Assembly (NCBI GenBank): GCA_038524795.1
Contig: JBCBIJ010000008.1
Span: 203,975 to 267,974 of the forward strand
DNA length: 64,000 nt
Source of the DNA: CALBPI01 sp038524795
GTDB lineage: Bacteria; Pseudomonadota; Gammaproteobacteria; Steroidobacterales; Woeseiaceae
Direction of reading: 5' to 3'
Shown here piece after piece: positions 9,330 to 17,855 of the stretch. Under the pieces are notes generated by a model, which was not told where the DNA came from, made no database searches, and was given only the letters and a program-made list of their open reading frames with translations. Positions within the stretch are counted from its first letter, which is position 1. Each line of letters starts with the position of its first letter. Made by a program: the position numbers and the translations under genes.

Positions 9330-10093
9330 AGACGAGCCAGGACCGCATCGAATCATTCCGCAGTCGGCTGACAGAAGGTGCGCCAATCATGGGCACCTTC
9401 ATGAAAACACCCTCGCCCGTCGTGGCCGAGGTGCTCGGTTTGTCATCTCTCGACGTCGTGACCATCGACAGCGAGCACGCACCGTTCGGTCGTAGCGAAA
9501 CGGACTTGTGCCTCGCGGCCTACCGCGCGGCAGACATGCCGAGCCTGGTCCGCACCGCCGATGACTCAGCGCGTGAGATTCGCAACGCACTCGACAGCGG
9601 CGCCAGCGGAATTCTCGTGCCGCACGTCACGAGTGCCGCCCAGGCCGAGGGCGTCGTGCGCGCCAGTCATTTTGGCGATGGCGGTCGGGGGTTCGCGGGC
9701 TCACCGCGTGCCGCCGGCTATGGCACGCTGGGCATGGCCGCGCATCTCCAGGCGAGCGGCAAGCACACGAGCGTGATCCTGCAGATTGAAGACCTGGCCG
9801 CGCTCGATCAGGTGCCCGAGATTGCCACCGTTGAGGGTGTTGACGCGCTGTTCATCGGCCGCGCCGATCTCGCCGTTGCCATGCAGCGGGCGCCTGGCGA
9901 TGCCGCCGTTATCGAAGCCGTCGAGACCGTCTGCCGACAGTGCCGAGATGCAGGCACGACCGTCGGCATGTTCACGCCCGAGCTGTCGGAGCTGCCGCGC
10001 TGGCGTGATCTTGGAGCGAGCCTGTTCCTGCTGAAATCCGACCACGCGTTCCTTCTGGCCGGGGCCAATCAGCTGTCGGACGCAATCCGGTAG
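9326..10093 (+). CDS. HpcH/HpaI-family aldolase
   Basis: A 255-residue class II pyruvate-aldolase family protein. Family blocks: MGTFMKTPSPVVAEVLGLSSLDVVTIDSEHAPF, the DSGASGILVPHVTSAAQA barrel segment, metal ligand Glu in LQIEDLAAL and ligand Asp in DALFIGRADLAVA. These enzymes split 2-keto-3-deoxy or 4-hydroxy-2-keto acids into pyruvate and an aldehyde, so this is probably the late carbon-chain cleavage step of the island. The frame extends 56 codons upstream, but ATG 9326 overlaps the hydrolase stop and starts the domain. Its 3' end overlaps the convergent amidohydrolase gene by 25 bases. Confidence 0.91.
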   Translation: MKTSQDRIESFRSRLTEGAPIMGTFMKTPSPVVAEVLGLSSLDVVTIDSEHAPFGRSETDLCLAAYRAADMPSLVRTADDSAREIRNALDSGASGILVPHVTSAAQAEGVVRASHFGDGGRGFAGSPRAAGYGTLGMAAHLQASGKHTSVILQIEDLAALDQVPEIATVEGVDALFIGRADLAVAMQRAPGDAAVIEAVETVCRQCRDAGTTVGMFTPELSELPRWRDLGASLFLLKSDHAFLLAGANQLSDAIR

Positions 10094-10971
10094 AACGCGC
10101 GCGCCGTGCCGCCGAAGAGTTGGTCCTGATCCGCTGGCGCGAGCGGTGCTGCAATCGACTCAAAGGCACCCCAAATGTCCGCATAGCTTGCGTGGAGTTT
10201 GTCGACGGGGAAGTTTGAGCCGAACATCGCGCGCCCCGCGCCAAAGACCTCGATGCAGGTCTCGATGATCGGACGAACCGAGTCGACATCCCAGTCATGA
10301 TCAAACATGCCGAGCCCTGAAATCTTGCAAGACACCTGGGGCAGCGAGGCCAGTAGCTCAAGGCCTTCACGCCAGGCGCGCAGACCCGCCGCGGTCTGAT
10401 CCCAGGGTGAACCGCAGTGGCAGAGCGCCACTGGCGTATCGGGCGCCTCCGCCAGCACCTCGGCCGCTGCAGCCATCTGCCCCGGCGTGAGCTGCAGGTC
10501 AAAACTCAAACCCAGCGCGCCCAGCGCGCCCAGGTGTTCGCGCCAGCGCGCATCGGCAAGCAGGCTTCCGCTGCCCGTCACGGCGTCCTCCGCGTCGGAA
10601 CGCCCGACGATCTGGCGCAGGCCCCGCAGCCGCGCGTGCGCCGCATGTTCCTCAATGACGCGCGGCGCGTCGGCGCGCTCCAGATCACAGTAGGCGACAA
10701 TCGCATTGGGCAAACCGTAAGCGTCACCGATCGACTGCAGCCACCGCGTCTCATGAACAACGTCCTCTGGCGACACGCCAACCTGGATGTGGACCGACGC
10801 CTCGATGTCATAGGCCGCCGCGTCGGTGCGGAGGTCGTCGACACCGTAGTCGTGCTGGATCGGGGTCGGGTCCCCGAAAAAGCGGCGCACGCCCTTTGCC
10901 ATGAGCCACGGGTAGTGGCAGACCGACAGGTCCCAGAGATGGTGGTGCGCGTCGACGATACTTCGGCTCAA
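10069..10971 (-). CDS. Amidohydrolase_2-family hydrolase (lactonase-like)
   Basis: A 300-residue metal-dependent TIM-barrel hydrolase of the amidohydrolase_2 family, which includes L-fuconolactonase-like lactonases, LigI and some decarboxylases. Seen: N-terminal metal motif IVDAHHHLWDL, GLRQIVGR, a central His in VALCHCGSPWDQ, the strand SCKISGLG and the C-terminal Asp in MFGSNFPVD. I set the start at TTG 10971, which overlaps the stop of the upstream SnoaL gene (TTGA) and begins the domain; the open frame upstream is shadow. It probably opens a lactone on the way to the aldolase substrate, which is inference. Confidence 0.88.
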   Translation of the reverse strand: MSRSIVDAHHHLWDLSVCHYPWLMAKGVRRFFGDPTPIQHDYGVDDLRTDAAAYDIEASVHIQVGVSPEDVVHETRWLQSIGDAYGLPNAIVAYCDLERADAPRVIEEHAAHARLRGLRQIVGRSDAEDAVTGSGSLLADARWREHLGALGALGLSFDLQLTPGQMAAAAEVLAEAPDTPVALCHCGSPWDQTAAGLRAWREGLELLASLPQVSCKISGLGMFDHDWDVDSVRPIIETCIEVFGAGRAMFGSNFPVDKLHASYADIWGAFESIAAPLAPADQDQLFGGTARAFYRIASDS

Positions 10972-11951
10972 GGATCGACCACCTGGCTTAGCAGCGCGAG
11001 ATCGTCGAACACCGTGCGCTCGCTCGTGATGCGACCTGCGATGCAGCGCCAATGCGAGACGCCCATGATAAATAAGGGCTTGCCCGTGGCTGGCGCACCA
11101 CGGAGCGGTGCCTCGTGTTCACCGGCAACCGTCCAGCGCACCGCGATGTCGACACCGTTTGACGACAGGGGCTGTGCCGCGACGTGGTCGACGCTGACCG
11201 AGACCTTCCCGAGCACCTCACGAAGCGACGCGTAGTAGGCGAACAAGGCGTCACGGCCCGAGTGGTGATCGAATGGCGATCGGTGCAACACGCAATAGGG
11301 CGCATAAGCACGCGTGAAGCCGGCGAGGTCGCCAAACCACACACTCTGAACTGCGGCGCGCGCGAACGTCTCAGGGTCCACCGCCGGATCGACGGGCGCA
11401 ATATCTGCAACATCGGCGGCTCGCACGCGCGCGTGTTCATTGTCGAGCCAGGTCTGATGCTCTTCGGTTCGGGCCGCGCGCATGTCACGCGCCGCGGCCG
11501 TGATGTCGGCGCCCAGTTGCGTCGCAAACATCATGCTGTCACGCACGAGCCACTCCCGCGTAACCAGGCCGTCCTCCACAAAGCAGTCGGCGATGTTGGT
11601 CATGCGAATGCGGTTGCCTGTGGCGGGACCGTAAACTGATGGTCCCTCATTGGTACCCGTCGACAGCAGCCGGTGCGAGCTGTAGAAGCCCTCGTCCCGG
11701 CTGCCCGACCAGATCACGTGCTCGTTGATGAGCCGGCGATCCGGGAACGCCGCGAGTGTCGCCCAGGTTGCATCAACCACGGCCTGGGCGCCGTGCGTGA
11801 TGCCATCGAGGCCCCAAACGATGCAGTCCTCGCCGTAATACTGGTGAATGAGGTCGACGCCCCGCTCCTCCCAGATCTCGTAAGTGATCCCGAGGATGTA
11901 GTCGACGATGTCGTCATCGGGGCCGTAAGCCCCCGTCCGTTCCGCTGCCAT
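10968..11951 (-). CDS. Two-domain SnoaL/NTF2-like protein
   Basis: A 327-residue protein with two NTF2-like folds. Domain 1 (about 15-155) carries DLIHQYYGEDCIVWG, INEHVIWSG and a YSSHRLLSTGTN segment. Domain 2 (about 190-320) carries FARAAVQSVWFGDLAGFTRAYAPYCVLHRSP and SVDHVAAQPLSSNGVDIAVRWTVAGEHE. It belongs to the same fold family as the genes at 3203 and 14498 but lacks their WYGPAGIG and NWVxxD blocks, so it is a distant relative. ATG 11951 has GGAG upstream; the earlier ATG at 12023 would put the coding region across the operator motif and is less likely. It is the first gene of a two-gene unit with the amidohydrolase. Confidence 0.84.
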   Translation of the reverse strand: MAAERTGAYGPDDDIVDYILGITYEIWEERGVDLIHQYYGEDCIVWGLDGITHGAQAVVDATWATLAAFPDRRLINEHVIWSGSRDEGFYSSHRLLSTGTNEGPSVYGPATGNRIRMTNIADCFVEDGLVTREWLVRDSMMFATQLGADITAAARDMRAARTEEHQTWLDNEHARVRAADVADIAPVDPAVDPETFARAAVQSVWFGDLAGFTRAYAPYCVLHRSPFDHHSGRDALFAYYASLREVLGKVSVSVDHVAAQPLSSNGVDIAVRWTVAGEHEAPLRGAPATGKPLFIMGVSHWRCIAGRITSERTVFDDLALLSQVVDP

Positions 11952-11996
11952 GAGCCCTGCTCCACCGACCCCCCACGGGCCACGAGCGGTGATTGT

Positions 11997-12008
11997 ACTG
12001 CGAATGCA
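11997..12008. promoter_or_regulatory. Putative LacI operator, exact ACTGCGAATGCA
   Basis: An exact copy of the 12-base motif also found at 20387 and, inverted, at 20473. It is 46 bases upstream of the leftward SnoaL start at 11951 and shares the GAATGCA half-site with the perfect dyad at 7479. Confidence 0.65.
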
Positions 12009-12084
12009 GATCAAGTTCTCCAAAGGCTGCCGGCTTATCCAAGTCGTGGCCAGCAGGCATTGTCATACTTGGTTGATCTGAGTT

Positions 12085-12096
12085 TGCATTCGAAGT
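12085..12096. promoter_or_regulatory. Putative LacI operator variant TGCATTCGAAGT
   Basis: One base different from the inverted form of the 12-base motif. It is 52 bases upstream of the bicupin ATG and 88 bases from the copy at 11997, so the two could bind one tetramer or serve the two divergent promoters separately. Confidence 0.6.
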
Positions 12097-12147
12097 ACAT
12101 TTGATGCTCATTTGTCGGCGCCAGCGCGCCGTTCGGGGATCCGTGAC

Positions 12148-13176
12148 ATGGCTCAAGCTGCCGCCACTGCGCAACGACACGCGTCGTTGCTCGCCGAGCG
12201 CCTCGTGCGCTACGCGGAACTTCGGCCCTGCACCACGGCGTTTATCGACACGCGCACCCCGGGCAGCGCGGAAAAAGAGAATTTCACGATCATCGGCCCC
12301 GGCGTGTCGGAGAGCCCCGACCAACACGTCCATGTCAGGCTGCCGCACGGCTTCAACATTGGCGGCGCCCGACAGCCGCCGGGCTGCGTCAACTCGCAGC
12401 ACAGTCATGAAACCGCCGAGGTGTTCATCGTTCACTCGGGCACCTGGGCCTTCAAGATGGGCCCAAACCTCGAGGACGGCCAGGTCGTGCTGCACCCGGG
12501 TGACACGATTTCCATCCCCGTCCACGTGTTCCGCGGCTTCGAGAACGTTGGTGATGGCACGGGTTACCTGTTCGCCGTATTGGGCGGTGATGACCCGGGC
12601 CGCGTGACCTGGGCCCCCTACGTGTTCGACAACGCGGCGAAATATGGCCTGGTGCTGCTCGAGGATGGCAGCCTCGTGGACACGACGCGCGGCGAAGCCG
12701 TGCCCGACGACAAGGCCGTCATGCCGCCCACGACCGAAGCGGATGTCGCCGCGCTCGACCGGTTGGAGGCCAACGACATGGGCGGCTGCGTGCTGCGACA
12801 CGATGCTCTGGGCATGCTTTCATGCGGCTCGCTGCAAGGCGTTGAGGAACGGCCCGTGATTGGCGCCGCCTGCGAGGCCGAAGGCTTGGCCGCGGGGCAC
12901 ATGGCCTGGTCGCACGGGTTCCACGTGCGCCACGTCCAGGTCGAGCCCGGATCTGGCTCGCCGCTGCATGCGCGTCATGAGGAAGAAGTCATCATGATGC
13001 ACGCGGGTCAGCTCACCGTCGGTCTGCCCGACGGCGACGTCGAGATGGGCCCGGGTGATGTGCTCACGGTGCCGATCGGCATGGCGCGCCGCTTTTCGAA
13101 TTCAACGCATGAGCCAGTCGAAGCCTGGATCGTGCGCGGCGGCGACCTGCCACGGGCGCCGTCCTACCCCTCCTGA
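12148..13176 (+). CDS. Bicupin, gentisate 1,2-dioxygenase-like, with altered metal sites
   Basis: A 342-residue two-cupin protein shaped like gentisate or 1-hydroxy-2-naphthoate dioxygenases. In the N-terminal cupin, motif 1 is intact (HSHETAEVFIVHSG), but in motif 2 (GDTISIPVHVFRGFEN) the usual His is Arg. The C-terminal cupin has HARHEEEVIMMHAG and again Arg in place of the motif 2 His (VPIGMARRFSN). The usual 3-His/1-Glu metal set is therefore incomplete in both halves, and dioxygenase activity should not be assumed; an isomerase, epimerase or regulatory role is possible. ATG 12148 is preceded by GGGGAT; a TTG at 12112 is in frame but weaker. It starts the unit bicupin-HpsN-like-SnoaL. Confidence 0.86.
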   Translation: MAQAAATAQRHASLLAERLVRYAELRPCTTAFIDTRTPGSAEKENFTIIGPGVSESPDQHVHVRLPHGFNIGGARQPPGCVNSQHSHETAEVFIVHSGTWAFKMGPNLEDGQVVLHPGDTISIPVHVFRGFENVGDGTGYLFAVLGGDDPGRVTWAPYVFDNAAKYGLVLLEDGSLVDTTRGEAVPDDKAVMPPTTEADVAALDRLEANDMGGCVLRHDALGMLSCGSLQGVEERPVIGAACEAEGLAAGHMAWSHGFHVRHVQVEPGSGSPLHARHEEEVIMMHAGQLTVGLPDGDVEMGPGDVLTVPIGMARRFSNSTHEPVEAWIVRGGDLPRAPSYPS

Positions 13177-13208
13177 CTTAAACCCACTCCGTTCGCGAGG
13201 CAATCACC

Positions 13209-14495
13209 GTGATCAAGGTCATTAAGAAAGGCATCGACGCCGCAGCCGCGGCCGACATGGATGCCAAGGTTAAGAACATCGTTGAGGGCATCCTCGCTGA
13301 CATCGAGTCGCGTGGCGATGCTGCAGTACGCGAGCTTTCCGAGAAATTCGATAAGTGGGCGCCGGATCAGTTTCGACTGACGCAGGAACAGATCGACGCG
13401 GCCATTGCGCGCCTGCCCGAGCAGACCCTCGACGACATTCGTTTCGCGCAGACGCAGATCCGAAAATTCGCCGAGATCCAGAAAGCCGCGCTGCGCGACG
13501 TTGAGGAAGAGACCATGCCCGGCGTCTTCCTGGGTCACAAGAACATTCCCGTAAACAGCGTGGGCTGCTACATCCCGGGTGGCAAGTACCCGATGGTCGC
13601 CAGTGCGCACATGAGCGTGTTGACGGCCAAGGTTGCCGGCGTGAAACGTGTCATTGCCTGTGCACCGCCGCACGACGGTGCACCCAATGACGCCATCGTC
13701 GCCGCCATGCACCTTGCGGGTGCCGATGAGATCTACTGCCTCGGTGGCGTGCAAGCTGTGGGCGCTATGGCGCTGGGGACGGAAACAATCGCATCTGTCG
13801 ACATGCTGGTCGGCCCGGGTAACGCCTTCGTCGCCGAGGCCAAACGCCAGCTGTACGGCCGCGTGGGCATCGACTTGTTCGCGGGCCCCACCGAGACGCT
13901 GATCATCGCCGACGACACCTGCGACGGCGAGATGGCCGCAACGGACCTGCTGGGCCAGGCCGAGCACGGACCGAACTCGCCCGCGATCCTGCTCACCAAT
14001 TCAGCACAGCTTGTTGAGGACACACAGCGCGAGATCGAGCGCCAGCTCACCGTGCTCGAAACTGCCGACGTGGCCGGCGCCGCCTGGAGCGACTACGGTC
14101 AGATCATCCTCTGCGACACTGAGGAAGAGATGGTGGCCGAAGCCGACCGCATCGCCAGCGAGCACGTGCAGGTGATGACGCGCGACCCTGATTACTTCCT
14201 CAACAACATGACCAACTACGGCGCGTTGTTCCTGGGCCCCGAAACCAACGTTGCTTACGGCGACAAGGTCATCGGTACCAACCACACGCTGCCAACCAAG
14301 CTTGCCGCGCGCTACACGGGCGGGCTCTGGGTCGGCAAGTTCATCAAGACCTGCACCTACCAGCGCGTCTCGCCCGAGGCGACAGCCACTGTGGGCGAAT
14401 ACTGCTCGCGCCTGTGCGGACTCGAAGGCATGATGGGCCACAAAGCGCAGGCCGACCTGCGCGTCACGCGATACAAGAAAACCAAGGCAGCCTGA
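13209..14495 (+). CDS. Histidinol-dehydrogenase-family enzyme, HpsN-like (catabolic)
   Basis: A 428-residue NAD-dependent, zinc-containing dehydrogenase of the HisD family, which oxidises an alcohol through an aldehyde to a carboxylate in two steps. HisD-type residues are present: Zn ligands Gln and His in LLGQAEHGPNSP, Asp in AYGDKVIGTNHTLPT, a C-terminal His in GMMGHKAQADLR, and the Glu-His pair in ASEHVQVM. It starts at GTG 13209. There are no his genes nearby, and the insert TKLAARYTGGLWVGKFIKTCTYQRV resembles HpsN, the sulfopropanediol 3-dehydrogenase, more than biosynthetic HisD. It therefore probably oxidises a diol or polyol in this island; the real substrate is unknown. Confidence 0.87.
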   Translation: MIKVIKKGIDAAAAADMDAKVKNIVEGILADIESRGDAAVRELSEKFDKWAPDQFRLTQEQIDAAIARLPEQTLDDIRFAQTQIRKFAEIQKAALRDVEEETMPGVFLGHKNIPVNSVGCYIPGGKYPMVASAHMSVLTAKVAGVKRVIACAPPHDGAPNDAIVAAMHLAGADEIYCLGGVQAVGAMALGTETIASVDMLVGPGNAFVAEAKRQLYGRVGIDLFAGPTETLIIADDTCDGEMAATDLLGQAEHGPNSPAILLTNSAQLVEDTQREIERQLTVLETADVAGAAWSDYGQIILCDTEEEMVAEADRIASEHVQVMTRDPDYFLNNMTNYGALFLGPETNVAYGDKVIGTNHTLPTKLAARYTGGLWVGKFIKTCTYQRVSPEATATVGEYCSRLCGLEGMMGHKAQADLRVTRYKKTKAA

Positions 14496-14497
14496 AC

Positions 14498-15526
14498 GTG
14501 CCGAAAAACGGTGGGGAAACACATGCGACGAACAAACGCGCCGTAGCGGAGAAACTGCGCGCGCTGTTCCGCGCGCCCGTCGAATCGCTGGGCACGGCCG
14601 CCGCCGACGCCTACGAAGACGGCGCCAAGCTCAACGCGTTTCACCCGGTCAATGAGGCCACAGGCGTCGACCAGATCGTCGGCGCGCTCTGGCAGCCGCT
14701 GCGCACGGCCTTCCCCGATCTCGAACGGCGCGACCGCATCGTTGTGCCGGGCCACTACGAAGGCCACGACTTCGTCGCGATCATGAGCGACCTGCAGGGC
14801 CGCTTCGAACAGGACTGGATCGACATCCCCGCCAACCATGAGGTGGTCACGTTGCGCTGCTGCGAGATCCATCGCGTCGGTGCCAGCGGTCGCGTCGCCG
14901 AGACGCACATGCTTGTCGACACACTCGACCTCATGCGCCAGGCGGACGTCTGGCCCATCGCCCCGAGCCTCGGTGCCGAGATCACCTGGCCCGCACCCGC
15001 GGGCGGTGGTGGCGTTGACCTGGCGACCTGCGACCTCGAACGCGGGCTAGAGTCACTGCGACTCGTCAAAGCCATGCACGCAGGCCTGGGCGAGTTTGAT
15101 GGCAAAGACCTCACGAGCATGGACCACGCCCGATTCTGGAGCCCGGGCTTCATGTGGTACGGACCCGCAGGCATCGGCACCAGCAAGGGCTTGGCCGGCT
15201 TCGAGGCGCACCACCAGATTCCGTTCCTGCGCGGCTTCCCCGACCGGCGCGTGCACAAACATGTCGCCAATGTTTACGACGGCGACTTTGTGGTGACGGG
15301 CGGCTGGCCTTCGGTCATCGGCACCCACTCCGGACCCGACTGGCTGGCCACTGGGCCCACGGGATGCGAGATCCACTTCCGGGTTATGGACTTCTACCGC
15401 GTCGAGGGCGAGCTGATCGCCGAAAACTGGGTGCCAATCGACATCGCCGACGTGCTTCGACAGATGGGCGTCGACGTGTTTGCGCGCGTCCGCCATCTGC
15501 GGGGGCAGCCACGCACCACCTTGTAG
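14498..15526 (+). CDS. Two-domain SnoaL/NTF2-like protein, paralogue of the gene at 3203
   Basis: A 342-residue double-SnoaL protein. Domain 1 has FHPVNEATG, PDLERRDRIVV, WIDIPANHEVVTLR and WPIAPSLGAE. Domain 2 has FWSPGFMWYGPAGIG, HHQIPFLRGFPDRR, GWPSVIGTH and ENWVPIDIADVLRQMGVDVF. Each block matches the gene at 3203 in the same order, but the leftward and rightward copies are 11 kb apart. GTG 14498 lies two bases after the HpsN-like stop with AAGGCAG upstream; the frame is open further upstream inside the previous gene. It ends seven bases before the convergent sulfatase gene. Confidence 0.85.
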   Translation: MPKNGGETHATNKRAVAEKLRALFRAPVESLGTAAADAYEDGAKLNAFHPVNEATGVDQIVGALWQPLRTAFPDLERRDRIVVPGHYEGHDFVAIMSDLQGRFEQDWIDIPANHEVVTLRCCEIHRVGASGRVAETHMLVDTLDLMRQADVWPIAPSLGAEITWPAPAGGGGVDLATCDLERGLESLRLVKAMHAGLGEFDGKDLTSMDHARFWSPGFMWYGPAGIGTSKGLAGFEAHHQIPFLRGFPDRRVHKHVANVYDGDFVVTGGWPSVIGTHSGPDWLATGPTGCEIHFRVMDFYRVEGELIAENWVPIDIADVLRQMGVDVFARVRHLRGQPRTTL

Positions 15527-15533
15527 CCGACGC

Positions 15534-17783
15534 CTACTCCGTACGCGTCGTCGTCATGTCGACGTCGACCACCACACGCGCGATGGTGCCCTCGAACTCA
15601 AACGGCGGTGTGTAGTCGCGAGACACGGGCGCGTGGTGATTTTCGCCGCAACGGATGCCCGCGTTGGCGGCGTAGATCGGCCACATGCGTTCAAGCACGA
15701 CGTCGCCGACGGCCTCACCATCGATGGTCAGGGTCACCACACCCGATTCGGCACCCGTCTTGCGAATACGTAAGCCGAGTTGGTGATCGCCCGCGGGCAC
15801 CCGCGCCCTGCTACGCCCGCGGTACACCGCGTTGCGCGTGTAGACGTAGGCAAAGTGCACGTAGCCGTTCTTGAGGTACCACTCGTAGCCGCAGCTGCTG
15901 TCCCCGGCCGAGAGGATGACGCCGTCGGCCCGCGACTCCGGCAAGCTGACCTCGGCGCGAAACGCGGAGTCCCAGGTGAAGATATCGGGGGCACTGAGGC
16001 GGTCAAGCCGCGTCATGCCCGGGAACATGAGATAGGTGGCTCGCGGCGGCGGCACCGAGGCCTCGTAGAGCTTGAGCGTGTCGTCTTCGAGCGGCAGCAC
16101 GTCGTAACGTTCGGCCTCGCGCTGCCACAGTGCCCTCAGGCGCTCCAAACGCTCGGGATGTTGTGCGGCGAGGTTGTTCGATTCTGAGAAGTCCAGAGCC
16201 GCGTGGTAGAGCTCCCAGACATCGGTCTCATAAGCGGCACCCGCCTTGTGTCGTGCCACGGCCTTCCAGCCGTCTTCCCAGATTGCGCGATCACCCAGCG
16301 TCTCGAAGTACTGCACGGGTTTTCGGGTCGGGGCCGCCGGATTGTCGAAGCTGTAGGCAAAGCTCGTGCCCTGAATCGCGAGCGGCGCACTACCACGAAA
16401 CGCTCGCGGTGGCTCGAGGCCTGCCATATTCATGAGGCTGGGTACGACATCGATGGCGTGGTGGTACTGCGCGTTAATCTGACCCTGGGGCAAGTCTCCC
16501 GCCGGCCAGCTCACCACGAGCGGGGAGCGGATGCCGCCTTCGTAGGTGTCGGCCTTGTACCACTTGAGCGGCGTGTTACCCGCTTGCGCCCAGCCACGCG
16601 AGTACATGGGATACGACGCATCGCCACCAAAAAGATCGATGTCGCCGAGAAACTCCTCGATCGGCGCCGGACCCAGATAGGCGTCGCGCCGCACGTCGAG
16701 CCGGCCCTCAATGGGCCCGCCGTAGGCAGCGCCGTTGTCGGAGAGTACAAGCACAATCGTGTTGTCGTACTGACCCGTCGATTTCAGAAAATCGACGACG
16801 CGGCCAATCTGGCGGTCCGTGTGTTCGACGAAAGCGGCGTAGACTTCCTGGCCGCGCACGGCCAGTCGCTTCTGATCAGGGTTGAGCGTCTCCCACGGCG
16901 GTACGTCGGCATTCCGCGGCGGCAATTGCGTTCCTTGAGGCACGACGCCGAGCTCGAGTTGCTTTGCAAACCGCGCGTCGCGGACGACGTCCCAGCCGGC
17001 ATCGTAGCGACCACGGTGCCGCCGGATATCGTCGGCGGGCGCGTGCAGCGGGAAATGCATCGCACCAAATGCCAGATAGAGGAAGAACGGCCGCTCGGGC
17101 GTGGCCGAGGTGTGATCGGCGATGTAGTCGATCGAGCGCGAGGCCAGATCATGGCTCAGGTGGTAGTCGGCCGCCTTTTCAGGGTAGGCGGGCGAGGTGT
17201 TTTCGAACATCTCGGGGTGCCAGTGATCGATGGCGTTGCCGTGAAAGCCATACCAACGGTCGAAGCCTCGACCCGTGGGCCAGTGGTCATAGGGCCCGCT
17301 GCCATTCTGATCGGCCAGCGACGACAGGTGCCACTTGCCGGTCGCAAACGTCGAGTAGCCTGCAGGTCGCAGCATCTCCGCGAGCGTCATGGCGTCCTGG
17401 CGAATCCAGCCGCGGTAGCCCGGGTGGTCGCGCCCCCACTCGGCGATATTGCCAACCCCGACGGCGTGCGCGTTGCGCCCCGTAAGCAGGCACGCGCGCG
17501 TCGGCGCGCACAACGCCGTCACGTGAAAGTTATTGAATCGCGTACCACCGGCAGCAAGGGCGTCGATGGCTTGTGTGTTGTGCTCGGCGCCGTAGCAGCC
17601 CAGATCGGCGAAACCGACATCGTCGAGCACCACCATCACGATGTTTGGGGCCTGATCGAGCTGGCGCGGCCGCCAGCCGGTGTCGCGAACATTGCCCCCG
17701 GTTTCAGCGGCGAGACCGCCGGATGCAGCCAGCGTTCCGGCTGCAGCGCCGGCTTCCAGAAAGGTTCGTCGAGTTATCGGCAT
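15534..17783 (-). CDS. Tat-exported formylglycine-dependent sulfatase
   Basis: A 749-residue type I (arylsulfatase-type) sulfatase. The N-terminus TRRTFLEAGAAAG is a twin-arginine signal, so it should be exported folded to the periplasm. The catalytic motif is CAPTR at residues 92-96 followed by ACLLTGR; the Cys form (CxPxR) is converted to formylglycine by FGE-type enzymes. Metal ligand pair Asp54-Asp55 (VLDDVGFADLG), GKWHLS and LVLSDNGAAYGG are present. After the catalytic domain come about 150 residues of beta-rich sequence (from about 590), perhaps a substrate or carbohydrate-binding region. It removes sulfate esters from a substrate that the TonB receptor, one terminator upstream, could import. 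ATG 17783 has GGGGAG upstream. Confidence 0.94.
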   Translation of the reverse strand: MPITRRTFLEAGAAAGTLAASGGLAAETGGNVRDTGWRPRQLDQAPNIVMVVLDDVGFADLGCYGAEHNTQAIDALAAGGTRFNNFHVTALCAPTRACLLTGRNAHAVGVGNIAEWGRDHPGYRGWIRQDAMTLAEMLRPAGYSTFATGKWHLSSLADQNGSGPYDHWPTGRGFDRWYGFHGNAIDHWHPEMFENTSPAYPEKAADYHLSHDLASRSIDYIADHTSATPERPFFLYLAFGAMHFPLHAPADDIRRHRGRYDAGWDVVRDARFAKQLELGVVPQGTQLPPRNADVPPWETLNPDQKRLAVRGQEVYAAFVEHTDRQIGRVVDFLKSTGQYDNTIVLVLSDNGAAYGGPIEGRLDVRRDAYLGPAPIEEFLGDIDLFGGDASYPMYSRGWAQAGNTPLKWYKADTYEGGIRSPLVVSWPAGDLPQGQINAQYHHAIDVVPSLMNMAGLEPPRAFRGSAPLAIQGTSFAYSFDNPAAPTRKPVQYFETLGDRAIWEDGWKAVARHKAGAAYETDVWELYHAALDFSESNNLAAQHPERLERLRALWQREAERYDVLPLEDDTLKLYEASVPPPRATYLMFPGMTRLDRLSAPDIFTWDSAFRAEVSLPESRADGVILSAGDSSCGYEWYLKNGYVHFAYVYTRNAVYRGRSRARVPAGDHQLGLRIRKTGAESGVVTLTIDGEAVGDVVLERMWPIYAANAGIRCGENHHAPVSRDYTPPFEFEGTIARVVVDVDMTTTRTE

Positions 17784-17805
17784 GAGTTGCTCCCCAAAAC
17801 GACAA

Positions 17806-17823
17806 AGGGGCCCGAAGGCCCCT
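17806..17823 (-). terminator. Hairpin between TonB receptor and sulfatase genes
   Basis: AGGGGCC and GGCCCCT form a 7-bp stem with a four-base loop (UUCG on the minus-strand RNA). A broken T-rich stretch (TTTGTCGTTTT) follows in the leftward direction. It lies just after the receptor stop and before the sulfatase ribosome-binding site, so it may attenuate read-through rather than stop it fully. Confidence 0.6.
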
Positions 17824-17855
17824 CTGCCGTTACGCTCTGGCGCACGTCTTAGTGA

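Noticed and set aside
12148..13176. Firm assignment as gentisate 1,2-dioxygenase
   Set aside because: Overall shape fits, but the motif 2 His is Arg in both cupins, so the metal site is not of the known type.
13209..14495. Assignment as histidine-biosynthesis hisD
   Set aside because: No other his gene is near, and the gene lies between a bicupin and a SnoaL gene of a LacI-controlled island.
16203..17852. Rightward open frame of about 549 codons across the sulfatase gene
   Set aside because: It is antisense to a sulfatase with intact catalytic motifs, has no family motif and is Arg/Val-rich, as expected for high-GC shadow frames.
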